A DNA stretch of 64,000 nucleotides from Turritopsis dohrnii (Eukaryota; Cnidaria; Hydrozoa; Anthoathecata; Oceaniidae), in assembly GCA_027922465.2 (NCBI GenBank), contig BQMF02000279.1, forward strand, positions 1 to 64,000. Direction: 5' to 3'. The notes under the pieces were generated by a model. The model had not been told where the DNA came from, searched no databases, and saw nothing but the letters and a program-made list of their open reading frames with translations. Below are positions 16,969 to 29,750 of the stretch, piece after piece (within the stretch, counting starts at the first letter, position 1; every line of letters begins with the position of its first letter). A program made the position numbers and the translations under genes.

Positions 16969-19900
16969 TATACACAAATCAGAGGAATAAATGCTACCTT
17001 GGTCAATAGATCCACCCAGTTAATCATTGCTTCGTAAGCATTCTCCTTAATTTCATCTTTCTTGGGAATTTCACGACGCAACGAGAAACTGATCGCACTG
17101 ACCAAATCCTTCATATACACACCGGATTGCCTAGTGAGAGAAATTCGAAATTTGCAAGAAACTCCCTGTGGGCAAAATCGTCAAAAAATCACTGCGATGA
17201 AGAGCAATTTTATTGAAACAGTGTATTATTTCTATAGAAATGCACTCCTTCACAGTGATTTTTCAGCAAAGCTTTTTTTTTTTGTACCTCTGGTCAACTT
17301 TTTCCCGTTTCAATTCATCAACCACTGCTGGCTTCTCGATAGTTTTCGGAGGTTCTGTGAATATTCTTACAGTATCATTCAAAGCCTTTAGGAAACCAGC
17401 ATGACTGCGGTTAGATCTAAAGACACAATTGAGAAAAATAAATCTTTCTAATCGATGGAATTACAAAAACATCCAATACTATCTTTTAAGCAGCATATTG
17501 GCCAGTTTTGCAGTCCAGTTTTGTGTCGAGAGATGAAGTATCGATTTCTGATAGCTTTTAGATAACAAATGTTAATTTGAACTTTAGTTAATGATACCTA
17601 CTTGCTTAGTTCAGTAGACTCTCCTGTACGAAGGTTAACCAATACCAGTGCTGGAAATATAACAACCTTATACCTGGATGCAAGTTCTCCCTGTGAAAAA
17701 AGACATACAAACTCATTAATGAATTACTTAAAAGAGATTGGAGATTTTTTTTCTTACTTAAATAATCATATGGAATTACACGGGTTTTTTTTATAAGCAA
17801 CCAAGGTCAGGCCTTTGTAGTAATGTTGCTTAAAAAATGACCATTTTTGAATAGTAATGTTGCTTAATTTGTTGCTAAAGGATTAATTGAAAAAATATTT
17901 ATTTCCAGTCTTGAAAACCTTTGTCTAAGCTTAAGAAAGTCTAGGACACAGTACTGCAACCTAGTGTAACCACCTAGTGTAACAATTTTAAGAAATGTGC
18001 TGTAGCTATGCCAGTGCTGCATCATTTCAAAATTTCATGTTGCTAATTTATGTAAAATCCATGTAGTAGTGTTGCTTAACTTTTTGAGAAAATTACTAGT
18101 GTTGCTTATAAAAAAAACCTGTGTACTTTCAACGAAGTGCCACTCATTATCATCCAGAAAAATAGAATTTTTTGCCTGACTTTGAATATTAATGTTATTT
18201 TACAGAAGTCTGGAAAAATAAGCAAGAAAAAAGTTGTGAATGAGTAGATTTAGCTTTATTTTTTTCCGTTTTGCTTATTAAATCCTTGTTCTGTTCATGA
18301 GCACAATTTCCTAGCATCTTCATCTCTCTTGTAATTATAACGGGTGGGAATTATACTTAATATCTAAACCAGGGATTAAAGTAAATAATTATATAATTAT
18401 GTATATAATAATTATAACAATTATAACAATCATCAAGCATACTTTTTGGAGGAGAAAGATTTTTCAATATATAATTCTCAATTTTCTAGTTAAATAATCT
18501 TGACTTACATTTAAACTGTTAACCCTTCGTACAATAATCTTTTTACATTGGTCGGTATCTAGTACGAGCTAAAACAAAGTATGAAGTTAAACTATTGAAG
18601 GAAGTAAAGGGGCTACACCATGAAATGTGTAGTTATTTATGAGGTCCTAATTTCCTAATTTCAATCAAACTTCTATGTTATTGGAACAATCACGAATAAA
18701 CATACAAGCTTTCCTGTATACGATGAAGCCTCTTCAAACACTAATGCTAGATAGTCGTATGTTGATAAACGATATCTCTTGTATTCACTGACAACATTAG
18801 TTCTAAAATGCGATAGAACATAGATGAGTTCTGTGCACAAATTTTTATTCGAAACCCTAAACTCAATGACTAATATACATACGTAGCAAAATTGAAATTG
18901 GGTTTCACATAGTTAGCGTCAGTTTGATTTTCAATGTGGTCAACCAAAACCCTTCTAATGTCTGTTATCTGAACACTACCTATGCAAACAAAAAAAGTTT
19001 TTTTATTTTACTGATACGAAAATATGTAAAATTCCCATAACTGCTATCATCCAATATCTCAATATGCAAATTGTAACATCTTTTTGTGTGATTTTTATTC
19101 CACAGTTAACATTCCCTAACATGACAACTATGCAAACTTAACTTTCTTGTACGGCTTACCTTCAAAACTTATTCCCATACCATTGTCTTTTTTCTTGTCA
19201 TCATCTTTTTTTTCCTTATTCGGGAGATGCCAGCCAGGATAATAGAACTGAATATAGTGGAAAATGTTCAATTATTGCTACCTTAATGAATTTTCGACAT
19301 TCACAGAAATCCAATAACATGCCTCATAGTAAACTAACAAGGAAACATGTAATAAGATTAAATGATTAATGCAATCATCTTTTATATACCCTTATAGTAG
19401 GATAAGCTTCAATTTTGAATTTGGTGCAAGTGTCTAAATTTCGTTCAGCTGCACAGTTAATTACTCCAACATCAACATATGCCTTCCAATCTTAAAGAGA
19501 AAATTAAATTGAGCTATTTTAAAAGGAATGGTGAACAGAACAGTCAACGCAAACTTCAAATATTACTGGATTACAATTATAAATGAATTCTTATATGCAT
19601 CCAATTTTAAAATTGCATAAAAACTTGTCATTAATCCAATCACTATATATATATATATATATACATTAAGAATGCCTTATCTACTTGCCTCCAATTCAAT
19701 TAATGTTTTTTGTATAGCTAACATTGTGATAAAACCATAAAACAAAATCAGTATGAGAATTATAAGATCAGCTTGTTAGCAATAGCCTTATAATGCCACT
19801 AATTTAAAATTTATTTACTTATTTATTTGATATTGTTTTACGTGGCTAGCCTCACTTAGTCACTTGTGCATCTGCTTTCCAGGAGAGGCCACTGCTTAGG

Positions 19901-21420
19901 TTGGAGGTTCTGAAGTATTTGGCACTCTCCTGAGTGACAGAAACCCAATCAAGGGCCTGTGCTCTCCTAAATATATAATCATCTACCCAATTTGCTTTGT
20001 ATGGCATGGGTAGACCTGGTATAGTTATGGTACATTGATTTGCATGGTGAAACACCACCAAGGGGAGAATTGAATCCTGACCTCTCGCACGAAATACAAG
20101 AGTGATAGCCACTATGCTACGGCGGCAACTGAAACATTACCTGGTTCAGCTGGGAATTGACAAAGAAGATCATTTTCACTCATAATTTGTAATTTTTTTA
20201 TTGAGTTTGACACAGACATTTTTAAATAAAAATGAATTTCCAGTTCTTAGTTCTCCTAAGAACTGGAACTGCCAATAACATGCCAAAGACAAATGTTCAT
20301 TTTTTTAACACTATGCATCTTCATGTAAATTTACATAAAGAAAAAAAACGGTGACATTAAAACAGTGGTTTCTCATTAAAAACGGTCACAAGATGTTTTG
20401 TGCAAGATTAATGTGAAATCATTTCATTATACATCATGCCTGAATTTTAAGGGAAAATATCTCGCAAACAAATTACATTTTTTTTGGTGTGCAATTATGG
20501 TGATGGGATTACAACGAATTTAAGTCCCATTTATTTTATAGTGAAGATGAATCTCCACTAGATGATTTTTATGACAGTCATTATAAATTTTCATGTTGAA
20601 ACTTGATAGAAGTGAACTGAAGTTAGCTGGTCTCCACAGTAAAAATACTTTTTGCAATCATTAAATTTCAAAGCAAAGATATCATCAAATTCAGAATACA
20701 AATTGCTATTATTTACATTTCGTGTTGTGCTCAGTGTTAGCAGAAAAACAAGAAACAACCTAGTGGAGTAGTACTAAAAATTATCACATAAATATATAAT
20801 TTTCACATAAATCATCCAGTAACTGTTGTTAAACTATGGTAATAATCTTAAGTGGAGATCATACATAAATAATATTTTCCTGACATTTCTTACCCTTGAA
20901 ACACACCCATTATACAATCATTGATCTTGATCTTCTCTGTTATTAATAGATAATAATGTTAAAAAATAGACATACAGTTAACATTTATGTAATGCTGCAA
21001 CCCTGAAGGTATATATCAATCTCATAATATGATTTAGATATTATGCTTTAATCATGTAAACCTATTTGAAAGTCAACTATCTGCATGAATAAAATACTAT
21101 CAAAATATTAACTCATATATTATTAAAAATTAAGAATACTTACTTTTTAATTCCCAGGCGAGGCGCAGCCACTTCGGAGCAAACATTTGACAATGCCCAC
21201 ACCAACTTGAATAAAATTCTACAATCCAAATTTTTCTATTTCCTGTCAATTGTTCTATTATCGTTTCATTTGTAAATTGCACCATAGGGTCACTCTCTTT
21301 ATATAAACTCTGAGTCTCACTTGATATTGGTATAGTTAAAATTGATAACAGAAAAACTAAAAGAAACATGACAGTATTCATGTATTTATTGCGATGAAGA
21401 TGTTCCTGTTTCTCCGCCAT
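15890..21420 (-). CDS. QSOX: quiescin sulfhydryl oxidase (QSOX), complete 11-exon gene
   Basis: The enzyme oxidises thiols to disulfides in secretory proteins, reducing O2 to H2O2. Exons 5' to 3': 21144-21420, 19390-19490, 19160-19247, 18883-18979, 18706-18802, 18509-18568, 17602-17690, 17288-17416, 16998-17130, 16738-16857, 15890-16648. All introns are GT-AG and the phases join into 1,950 nt, 649 aa. A signal peptide (about residues 16-33) precedes the thioredoxin domain with WCGHC (C74, C77). The Erv/ALR domain in the last exon has RGFPCSLW, FFGCRYCRDHF (C464, C467), the FAD-site WLWRSHNKVN and a third CxxC, LCEEC (524-527). A C-terminal membrane helix at about 617-637 precedes a basic tail. 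DYLALVFEEASSYTGK matches the non-catalytic thioredoxin fold. Confidence 0.95.
16883..16969. repeat. (ACA)n microsatellite in QSOX intron
   Basis: About 28 near-perfect ACA units lie between the 16998-17130 and 16738-16857 exons. Confidence 0.95.
17168..17276. repeat. family A MITE in QSOX intron
   Basis: Ends GGGCAAAATCGTCAAAAAAT and its inverted partner (CAGTGATTTTTCAGCAAA) flank a short core with TTTCTATAGAAAT. Related copies lie near 25,430, 35,445, 39,186, 55,780 and 58,880. Confidence 0.7.
17778..18124. repeat. family D MITE in QSOX intron
   Basis: Terminal inverted repeats of about 24 bp, ACACGGGTTTTTTTTATAAG at the left and its near-complement ending AAACCTGTGT at the right, bound a 347-bp non-coding element. 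GTTGCTTAA-type motifs recur inside. A second copy lies at 53,192-54,015. Confidence 0.75.
19846..20130 (-). repeat. tRNA-derived SINE (type 2) in QSOX intron 1
   Basis: Read on the minus strand from 20,130, it starts with a pol III A-box-like GTAGCATAGTGGCTATCAC followed by a B-box-like GTCAGGATTCAATTCTCC. The remainder is tRNA-unrelated body. It does not fold as an intact tRNA. Confidence 0.7.
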
Positions 21421-22197
21421 ATTTGTTTTTGTTATTATTCAAAAAATTTTTCGACATTCTGCAGAATAGATCTCCATTTGCTTTTTGTGATGGTTTGTTC
21501 CGCAACTTATATAATTTATCATGCCGAAATCTTATAATAATGATAGACAGGTACTACCTGCTGCCAAAACCCTATGTTGAAAAAGAAGAATATTTTGTAG
21601 GTATCACTCACCAACCACAAGGCCGATCTTCAGGGGACAAAAAGTTTAATCTCTAAACACTTCTTGAGGGTGATATAAAAAAGCGCATCGAGTAAAATTA
21701 TTTAAGGAAAGCTCTCTCTGCAATCTCATTGGTTCACACCGGCTAAGAAGTGATGCCACCAGTATAACAAAAAGTCAGGAGACTGTAGGTTCGAGGTTCG
21801 ATGTCAATTTTTTTGTCTAAACCATCCTACCGTGATGTAATCATATGATGGACACGAATATTGTTGTATGATATATTTAAATACCGTATTTCCTCTAACA
21901 AACGTCGCACTTATAGCCGAAAATTTGTAATAAACGCCGCAATAAACAGGCGGTACGAAGTAACAAAAAGAAACTGTATGTACATGACCAAAGCACTTTC
22001 AATATAACAAAACAACCCATCTTGTCTGAGTGAAGAAGAACTAGAAAGATGCATTTCTATCAACAGCTTCGTGATTCCGACTGCTGCTCTATCACTTTTT
22101 GCATTCTTAATCTCGAAAAACTGTTTTTGTTTATAGTGAGGGTGTTGGTCTTTAGATACATTTTTGACCTGTGTCATAAAATTTCCTCTCAGTTGCA

Positions 22198-22436
22198 TTC
22201 TTTTTAGAAGAGTCTGCGCGTATCAAGAGGTTTCTTTTTAGAAGAGTTTGTGCGTATCAAAAGGTATCTTTTTAGAAGAGTTTGTGCGTATCAAGAGGCA
22301 TCTTTTTAGAAGAGTTTGTGCGTATCAAGAGATATCTTTTTAGAAGAGTTTGTGCGTATCAAGAGGTTTCATTTTAGAAGAGTTTGTGCGTATCAAGAGG
22401 TTTCTTTTTAGAAGAGTTCGTGCGTATCAAGAGCTA
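22198..22436. repeat. 34-bp minisatellite, seven units
   Basis: Units read TTTTTAGAAGAGTTTGTGCG then TATCAAGAGGTTTC with few changes between copies. Confidence 0.9.
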
Positions 22437-22511
22437 ACAAAAACCTGTATTACAACCATTGACATGCATTTCAATTCTTCTTTGAAAATCTCATAAAGCC
22501 TTAAATTTAAT

Positions 22512-23173
22512 GTGGAACCTCTAGTAGCGGCCACTTCTTTGAACCAAACCTCAATGGCCGTTGTATAGAGGTTGTGTGGGAAAAAAATCTTAACCTAAAA
22601 GCCTGTTTTAAATTGTCACGACGAAAAATGAGGTTTTTTAATCCTGATATGGTGTCAAAGTTTGGGTAAAACAAAAAAACCTGAAAGTTACAATTTTTCA
22701 ATGTTTCCTTACTGTCATCTTCTCCAGCGCGACACGGAGGAGTTGTTCAACATTATGTCTATTTTTTCTACTTTTCTAGCCAGCCATTCCAGTTTGTTTT
22801 CAGGCACAGGGTAATGAAAGAGCTGTTAATTGGTTTGACTAGATTCTTAAAAAAACAGTGAAAGCGGGAAAAGTAGCCAGGTAGTGGATAAAATAAGTAA
22901 TGACGTTAAATAATGCCTTTTAAAGAGAAAAGATTACGTAAGATATCTTATTTTTCATTCGTTTATACTGCAAGAAACCATTATGTGGCTGTTGTATAGA
23001 GGTAAAATTGTTTATCTAGCTATCAAAAAGTGGCTGTTAGACTGTTACCTAAAAGTGACCGTTGAATATAGAGTTTCGTATATGGGTTTGACCAGGAAAC
23101 GAAGGGACTTCTTTTAATGGCCGTCGATTGGAGCTAGTCATTGAATAGAAGTGGCCACTATAAAAGGTTCCAC
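22512..23173. repeat. non-autonomous inverted-repeat element
   Basis: The left end GTGGAACCTCTAGTAGCGGC and the right end, whose reverse complement is GTGGAACCTTTTATAGTGGC, form imperfect terminal repeats that extend into CACTTCT on both sides. No transposase frame lies between them. Confidence 0.65.
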
Positions 23174-24651
23174 TGCGCTGGCAAACATTATGCATTTTGC
23201 TACAGCGTTCTGTGCCAACGACTTTCTACGCTAGCAGAAAAGTAGAGATAGGAGGATTGAAATGAATTACCTTCTTGCATCGATGTTTTGGAATTACTTC
23301 AGGAACATCGAATAATAAAAACAACAACAAAGAACATTCATCATCTGACCCTTTATTACATGCCGACGTCGGCCCTGCACCGAAACCTGTACGACTTTCG
23401 TTTACTAGTGATACGGCTTTTGCTTCAACAAATGCATGTGGAACACTTTTGAAAAGAGAAAAATACAATTACTTGCGGATTTCTTGGCCGGTGCATTGAC
23501 GAAAAACGTAGCCATATTGTGATAAGTAGTATATAATGATCACCAGCTCTATCGCCAATCAGACGTTTACACCACGAAGGGACATCTTTAGACAAAAACG
23601 GTATGTATCAGACTATGAAAAGGTAAGCAGTGCAAATCACATAAACAACAGATAGACACATTAACTTGGCAAAAAGGATAATAATGAGATAAAATGGCCG
23701 AAACAAAACTAATCCAGATTGAGTATATGCAAGGCCTTCATAGCAGTTGGAAGACAAGAAAGACAGGTCTTTTTTCATGCTCATTGTGACACGGTTGCTG
23801 AGTTTCAGGAAGGTAAAGTTCCAGTCAGTATTTTCTCACTTTTGCTGCCATTTTGATTAATGCTTAAGAGTGCATTATTGATGCTATACAGAGATTTTTA
23901 ATATGGTGTCAAATTTTAAGAATTTCTCAATGTCTGGTCCAGCAAATTCTTGGTCTGCGCTTATACATTTTCTTTAATTAAAAACTTTTGAAAATATACA
24001 CGTATCCATGGCAACAGCTCACATACACTATGTATATTTCTTTTGTTTTGTTCTTTTGCTTTTCTGGGGTTTTAGGGACTGGTCACATGGAGCTATTCAT
24101 CCCGACTGGATGAGATGAAAATTTCCCCGTGGAAGTTTTTGCATTGCAATCATATGAGATTTTTGTCCCATCTTCTTGCCGGGATGAAATCATTCCGGGA
24201 CAGACCTTTTCATAAATTACGTCATTACAAACATCGCCTCGTTTCTAAGTTAATAGATTATTACGCGCTTAAACTTAATTAAAGAATTTCGTGAAAACTT
24301 TTTCCCTGAGGTGTCGTTTTTCTTTGTAAACAGCGCAGACGTCATTAGTATTCAGTTTGAAAACGAGACGTTATTTGTTGTGACGTAATTCATGAAAAGG
24401 GTTTTAGTTTTTATGTTATTGTTTATATAAAAACTTCAATTACTATGCAGGCGTGATCATATGGGAAAAAACCACCTCGCTTAAAAGCGAGATACAGGGA
24501 AAGATAAACAAAATCTCGGTTAACCGGGACGGGGTTATTTTTATTTATTTTTTTTTTTTTTCCATATGATGAGAAAAATAAATCTAGTGAAGGAAACTTG
24601 TTCCCCTTAAACTGGCAACAAACATTAGTTGCCTTAAGTGGTGTGGACATG

Positions 24652-24952
24652 CGCAGCGATGGTGTAGTGGTAAGTACCTTTGAGTGCGACCGCTGCGACC
24701 TGTGTTCGAGTCCAATCTCAATACTCCACTCAGATGCGCTTTAAAAGCAGTGCATCAGCCCAATAGGAGCCTTCGTCTGACTGCACACTGGCCTTCCGGC
24801 AAGTTAGGGCAATACTATACGTATCTCTGGCGGTAAGTCATCTAATAGTTGCAAGTCGGCGGGCGGAAGAACCAACCATTACGGATGGAAGCCCAAGGAT
24901 TAAAAACTCCCGTTACTTAGTTACTTACTCACTTTACTTACTTGTCTGCTAT
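24652..24952 (+). repeat. tRNA-derived SINE (type 1) with TTAC tail
   Basis: It begins GCGCAGCGATGGTGTAGTGG (A box) and continues to GTGTTCGAGTCC (B box), then a unique body and a (TTAC)n tail. A closely similar copy in the opposite orientation interrupts the minisatellite at 36.1-37.1 kb. Confidence 0.85.
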
Positions 24953-25429
24953 GAACAGATGCGTGCGTAAACAAACCGTATTGCAAGCACACATAAATCT
25001 GTATTAAATATTACCTTGATCGTGAGCCTTAACACCTGTACATATTATTAGAGCTAGAGAATTTTCGAGCAATTGTAACCACGGAGGAGGCTCAAACGAT
25101 TAAAGGCACCTCAAACGATCAGCAAAAATTCGCATTGTGTTGAACTGTTAACTGGGTCTCTCTCAGTCAATGACAGAAGACAAATTGAAAGTTATTACGA
25201 GTAAAAACAACAACAACAAAAAATTATGAGTCTAGATTAAAATGGCACATTTTATTCTATGTTCCGACTTGCGTCACTAATTATTTTGAAATAATTAAAT
25301 CTCACTTCTTTGACCGTCATGATGGCTCTACCCATCTCGTTGCTATGACGTTTGCATTCTCCCCTTGTTCATTAAATATTTTGTTAGCCTCGAGGTCACC
25401 ATGGTTCAAAATGAACGCAATAAACCCAA

Positions 25430-25530
25430 AAAAGCCTCTACGATGAAGAACATTTTTATTCAGTTAGTGCGTATATTTCTATAGAAATGCACTCTTTCGC
25501 AGAGATTTTTCAACAAAATTCGCCCCTGGC
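25430..25530. repeat. family A MITE, partial copy
   Basis: It shares the TTTCTATAGAAATGCACTC core and the GATTTTTCAACAAAATT end with the copies in QSOX, TSP1 and collagen introns. Confidence 0.6.
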
Positions 25531-25976
25531 AATAAAACAAAGATTTATAGCTATTGATTATCCTCAGTCATAAAATACCATGACGAATCATCGAAACACT
25601 GAATACAGCACATAGAACAATTTCAAACTATAAAACCTCCACCATTTCAAACTTCATGGTGTGAACTTTGTAAAATTTGTTTGACTGATTGAGTTTATAA
25701 ACAACATTGTAAACAACGCCTTGAAAAAATAACATCCATGACGTTTGCGCTGTTTACAAAGAAAAGCGACACCTTAAAGGCATAAAGGGATTGATTACGT
25801 AATAACTACCATAGCTAAAAACGAGTTGTCAGTGATGTGACTTAAGAAAAGATCAATCCCAAAAAAACAAAAAAAAACAGTTGGAATTGATCAAAACAGT
25901 TCACGTAAAGATACTCCACCGTACAAATTTATTGAAATTAACTGCGGAGGAGTACATTTTTTTAGAAAGACACCTA

Positions 25977-26129
25977 CAGTGGACTCTCTATAATTCGACT
26001 TTCCATTACTCGAGCTCTCCATAATTCGAACTGAATCAGTGAGTCCCTTCAAGTTAAAACCTACCAATATCACTCTCTCTAATTCGAACTCTCCATAATT
26101 TCGAGGTTCGAGTTAGAGAGAGTCTACTG
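25977..26129. repeat. family B MITE (TA target site, CAGT ends)
   Basis: CAGTGGACTCTCTATAATTC at the left and GAGAGAGTCTACTG at the right are flanked by TA. TAATTCGAACT blocks recur within. The ends and TA site fit a Tc1/mariner- or pogo-type non-autonomous element. Confidence 0.75.
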
Positions 26130-27182
26130 TATATACAATGTGCTTCAGAATGTTGAAAGTGGAAATTTAAAAGCTGTTGTTTTCAGTGAACATATCGAGT
26201 TAAAATTAAGGAAAATGTCTTGGAAAAATGTAATTAAAATGGTCGATGGGATGATCTACACTCCCAGGTGTAGCAACTTTTCACCTCTCTTAAAAGAAAC
26301 CTTATCTTATTGCCTCACCTTACGGACTCCTGTGAAACAAATAAGCGGATATAATCTTTAAGTGCATTAGGGTGCATCCAATTACATAGGAAAATGAGTG
26401 CGCATATTTACAGGATATATTTTTTTTACTAAATTTATATAGATCATTAATTACTTGTCAACAAAATTGCATAAAATAGCTTTGTACATTTGTTGTTATG
26501 ATACGAAGTGTGCTATTGCTTCACGATTGTATGTTCTCAGCCCAAATATGTAAAAAACGCACCTGTCCTAAGTTTAACTCAGTTACACCACTGACGCAAT
26601 CTACGACTCAGTTACGCCACTGATAAGCAACTACATTTTGAGAAGACAAAAATAATTTAGCTACACTCAGGGCTGTGCTGAAATTGACCTTCATGAAGCT
26701 TGTGTTTTCCCTGATATAATCAAAATCTCTATCAATGTTTGGGGCTCCGGCTGAGTTGCTTATTATAAAAACGTGTATTACACGATTGCATTCCGACCCG
26801 AAATCTGAGATGAAAAATACTTTAACACTTCACATCGACAGCGCCTTCTTTTCAAGCTCCTGTGAATTTGTCGAGATTATTTACACAAGGTAAACAAAAA
26901 AACATATGGTTTAACGCTATCAACCTGAAAATCAAAACTATTAACCCATCATAAACTCACTCTATGATCGCATGGAACAGTATAAATAAACGACAGCTAC
27001 ACACAAATTTCCCGTTGAATAAAATCAGTGTGATAAAGTTAAAAGAGACAATGCACAGCTGGTGTTGACTTTGTAATGGTGTTGATGTTACTTTAATTTT
27101 TTTTAACGGCAGGATACCTCCAACCTCTAGCGATGTTTACCAGCACAAATATCAACAGTGCAAAGGAACAATATCGATATGT

Positions 27183-27196
27183 TATATATATATATA
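27183..27196 (+). promoter_or_regulatory. TATA box candidate of the 149-aa secreted protein gene
   Basis: A TATATATATATATA run lies about 63 bp before the ATG at 27259. The downstream paralogue also has a TATAAAT, supporting this as a real core promoter. Confidence 0.4.
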
Positions 27197-27258
27197 CCAA
27201 TATCGATATAGATTGAAGCGTGGAGATACGACGTTTTTTCTTGGTCATTATCAAAAAT

Positions 27259-27708
27259 ATGCGTTTTAGAAAACTGATGTTCGTGCTGTTGCTGTTCTTT
27301 AAACCGTTTGTGAAGTCAGAAAACCAACCTAGCCAGCTGAGGGAGAAGTTGATAAAGATTTTGTCTGATATTATTGAGTTGAAAGATTTAGAACAAAGCC
27401 ATCAAAACGATATTTCGAAAATATTTGCAGAAAACGGGTGCAAATGTTTCTGTAACGGACGAAAAGACTTTCAAAGTCTATTGCATTATGGAAAGAGACT
27501 GTACGGGGAAGATCGAATTGAAAATAGGGAAGGAGGAGAGTCTTCAACACAAGGTCGTAATCGAGGCAATGATTTTACGAAAGAATCGGTTACCACTGAC
27601 CTACAAACGGGAAGAGCTGATGATCGATTTTCAAATCTTTCACGATTTTTGAAGAATTCGGCTGGTTATATGTGGTACTGGAAAAAGAAGGGTGATTCTC
27701 GAATATAA
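27259..27708 (+). CDS. secreted NGCKCxC protein, repeat-free paralogue
   Basis: The ATG at 27259 opens 149 codons; an in-frame GTG further upstream is not used here because the ATG starts an obvious signal peptide (MRFRKLMFVLLLFF, cut near VKSEN). A helical, charged stretch (LIKILSDIIELKDLEQ) leads to the three-cysteine motif ENGCKCFCNG at about residues 56-65. A Gly/Arg/Glu-rich middle (REGGESSTQGRNRGND) follows, then an aromatic-basic C-terminus (GYMWYWKKKG). The same order occurs in the gene at 29,751, so the two are tandem paralogues. AATAAA occurs about 55 bp after the stop, making a compact one-exon unit. No known family is recognised. Confidence 0.65.
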   Translation: MRFRKLMFVLLLFFKPFVKSENQPSQLREKLIKILSDIIELKDLEQSHQNDISKIFAENGCKCFCNGRKDFQSLLHYGKRLYGEDRIENREGGESSTQGRNRGNDFTKESVTTDLQTGRADDRFSNLSRFLKNSAGYMWYWKKKGDSRI

Positions 27709-27800
27709 ACGGATGTTGCTCAACAATTTGATGTGAATTCTGTAAAACATTTTAAATGTAAATAAATAGTAAACTGACATCTTTTCTGAGAGTATATATG

Positions 27801-27934
27801 TTACGGGGATTGTGATAAATTGGGAGTTATGCATATTCCCCGGTTATTATGCATAATAACCCTGACCCTATCAGGAATTATGTAAAATAACTGGTGAAAT
27901 TGCATGATCTCCGAATTTATCACAATCCCCGTAA
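27801..27934. repeat. 134-bp MITE with 20-bp perfect-type inverted ends
   Basis: TTACGGGGATTGTGATAAAT at the left is the exact reverse complement of ATTTATCACAATCCCCGTAA at the right. Confidence 0.85.
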
Positions 27935-28240
27935 TATATGAATGTTAAATGAAAGATGAAGTATGGTGGAAGTTGTGATTTTGAAATCGAAATCCATTTT
28001 GAAATCGAATCCATTTTCGTTTTTATTGAAGTCAATCAGAGATCGAAAGATCGGAAATTTTTCTATTGATTGGGAAACTGCATTCGTTTTGCATTAAAAC
28101 AGGTGGAAATTTTTCCCAGCCTGTGATGTAGTTAAAAGTGTTTTCTTGCCAAATAGATACAAAACGACAGAGTATCTTTCCAGGCTAACACAACGTCTTC
28201 CTTATACAGTCCTATCACTGAATCTCAACGAAAGACTTTA

Positions 28241-28601
28241 CACTCTTTCCGTTTTTATAAGAATTCTTTTTTTAGGAATCACAAGGCTCAAAATGCTAAA
28301 AATTTAAGAGCTATTTAAGAATCAACCTGAGACTTAATATATTAATTCAGAGATTTCTGAAAATCTTATATACTGAGATGTTGGTAAATTTTCGGGGTTT
28401 TTTGTGTTTTCCCACCTCTTACGTTTTGTGTGTATGAAAATTTTGACCTTTCAAATAATGATACCTCCGATTCGCTCATACTATTTGACCTGCAGAAATT
28501 TAAGAATCATGTAAGAATGTTTTAGGCTCATATTGACTGAATCATTAAGAATCATTAAGGCTTGGCTCGATTTATGTAATTCTTATAAAAACGAAAGAGT
28601 G
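28241..28601. repeat. MITE with CACTCTTTCCGT ends and TA target site
   Basis: The left end CACTCTTTCCGTTTTTATAA is mirrored at the right by TTATAAAAACGAAAGAGTG. TA flanks both ends. Confidence 0.8.
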
Positions 28602-28872
28602 TATTTGATGAGAGAAATTCAAAGCTCAAAGTTAGTGGTTTGATATGACCTTGACAATGTACATAGGCACCTTCGGATTAGATTTTTTCTTCAATATCTG
28701 TGAAATTTGTTGTGAGCCATTGAGAATAAACGATTACTATCTATATTCTTCATCATCACGTGAAGATCTTAGAAACTGAACCAAAACTAAAAGCCTTATT
28801 TGGTAAAAAAAAAAAAAAAGTGTAAGAATGGTTCTATATTTTTGTTACCTTAAACCTAAGGTTACGTTAAAT

Positions 28873-29068
28873 TTTCTAAATCACTTTAGTCCGTAAACTA
28901 ATTGATCATGCGCTGAATATACTTTGGAATTTTCACTCACGTTTTCCTCCCACAAAAATCCTAAAACTTCAATAAGGTTTTCAAATTCATTTTAGTCCGT
29001 GAACTAATTGATTATGCGCTGAATAAACTTTGGAATTTTCACTCACGTATTCCTCCCACAAAAAATAT
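28873..29068. repeat. direct tandem duplication of about 100 bp
   Basis: Two copies run from TTTAGTCCGTAAACTAATTG (or TTTTAGTCCGTGAACTAATTG) to CCTCCCACAAAAA with a few substitutions. Confidence 0.85.
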
Positions 29069-29646
29069 TTACCTATATGGACTTAAAGAAAGTTGTGTTC
29101 CGTTATTCCTTAAGATCTTCTGACGACTTTTACGTCAATCGGTGATGAAGTCATTTAAAAACAATGCAATGTCATAACAAAACAATGCAATGTTTTTCTT
29201 TACGTTTCACAAAAACGTAATTGCTCGTCGGAATGTCGAAGAGCCAAGACTATAAACTGTCCCGCTCCTTCATCTTGTTATGTTTTGACAACGTGTTCAT
29301 CTTTCTAAGACCTTCATAAAAGATGATTTCGTCCGGTTATGCTAATGCTGGAAAAGGGTATTGAAATATTAATACCTCATAAATAAGCAAAGACAGAGAG
29401 ATTAGGAATCTTTTCTTAGGAATTTTATTGTCATTTTTCCTGTATGATTCCGAAAAATGGGCCGACAGAGAAAGTCAAAAGAGAACACTTGTTTTATTGT
29501 GACCGCTTGCATATCAGTAAAAATGATCTTTTTCAAGATTGCGAATTTTCAAAAAGTTGTTGTTGATGAATAATTCTTTCTTTAATACTACTGGTTTTTT
29601 TTTTTTACTAAAAAAGTATTGATCCATATCTGGATACGTCGGCCCC

Positions 29647-29653
29647 TATAAAT
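29647..29653 (+). promoter_or_regulatory. TATAAAT box of the RGGDS-repeat gene
   Basis: A canonical TATAAAT lies 65 bp before the upper ATG (29712) and 104 bp before the preferred ATG (29751). Confidence 0.45.
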
Positions 29654-29750
29654 GAAAAGAATATGAATTTCCCGGGTTACTTAGTATTTGCCAATCTGTG
29701 GGGAAACATACATGAAAAGTCATCAGTATATTCCATCGAAGTTTTCCGAA

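Larger units (their letters stand above)
21421..27258. other. gene-free, repeat-rich interval
   Basis: The left edge must hold the QSOX promoter. No reading frame here has splice, domain or codon support. Contents are a minisatellite, a 660-bp inverted-repeat element, a SINE and two MITEs, listed separately. The tract near 21,890 with CCGTATTTCCTCTAACAAAC looks like a transposon end. Confidence 0.6.

Noticed and set aside
16778..16990. Open frame with a long poly-Thr tract
   Set aside because: It reads through an ACA microsatellite in a QSOX intron, on the opposite strand to the gene.
23226..23499. Overlapping frames on both strands near 23.3 kb with a possible donor site
   Set aside because: No domain, no partner exon, and position next to an inverted-repeat element.
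24652..24730. tRNA gene
   Set aside because: A and B boxes are present, but the sequence lacks a foldable anticodon arm and acceptor stem and is followed by a SINE body and TTAC tail; copies exist elsewhere.
27220..27222. GTG start for the 149-aa secreted protein
   Set aside because: Non-ATG starts are unlikely here, and the ATG at 27259 begins directly at a signal peptide that matches the paralogue.
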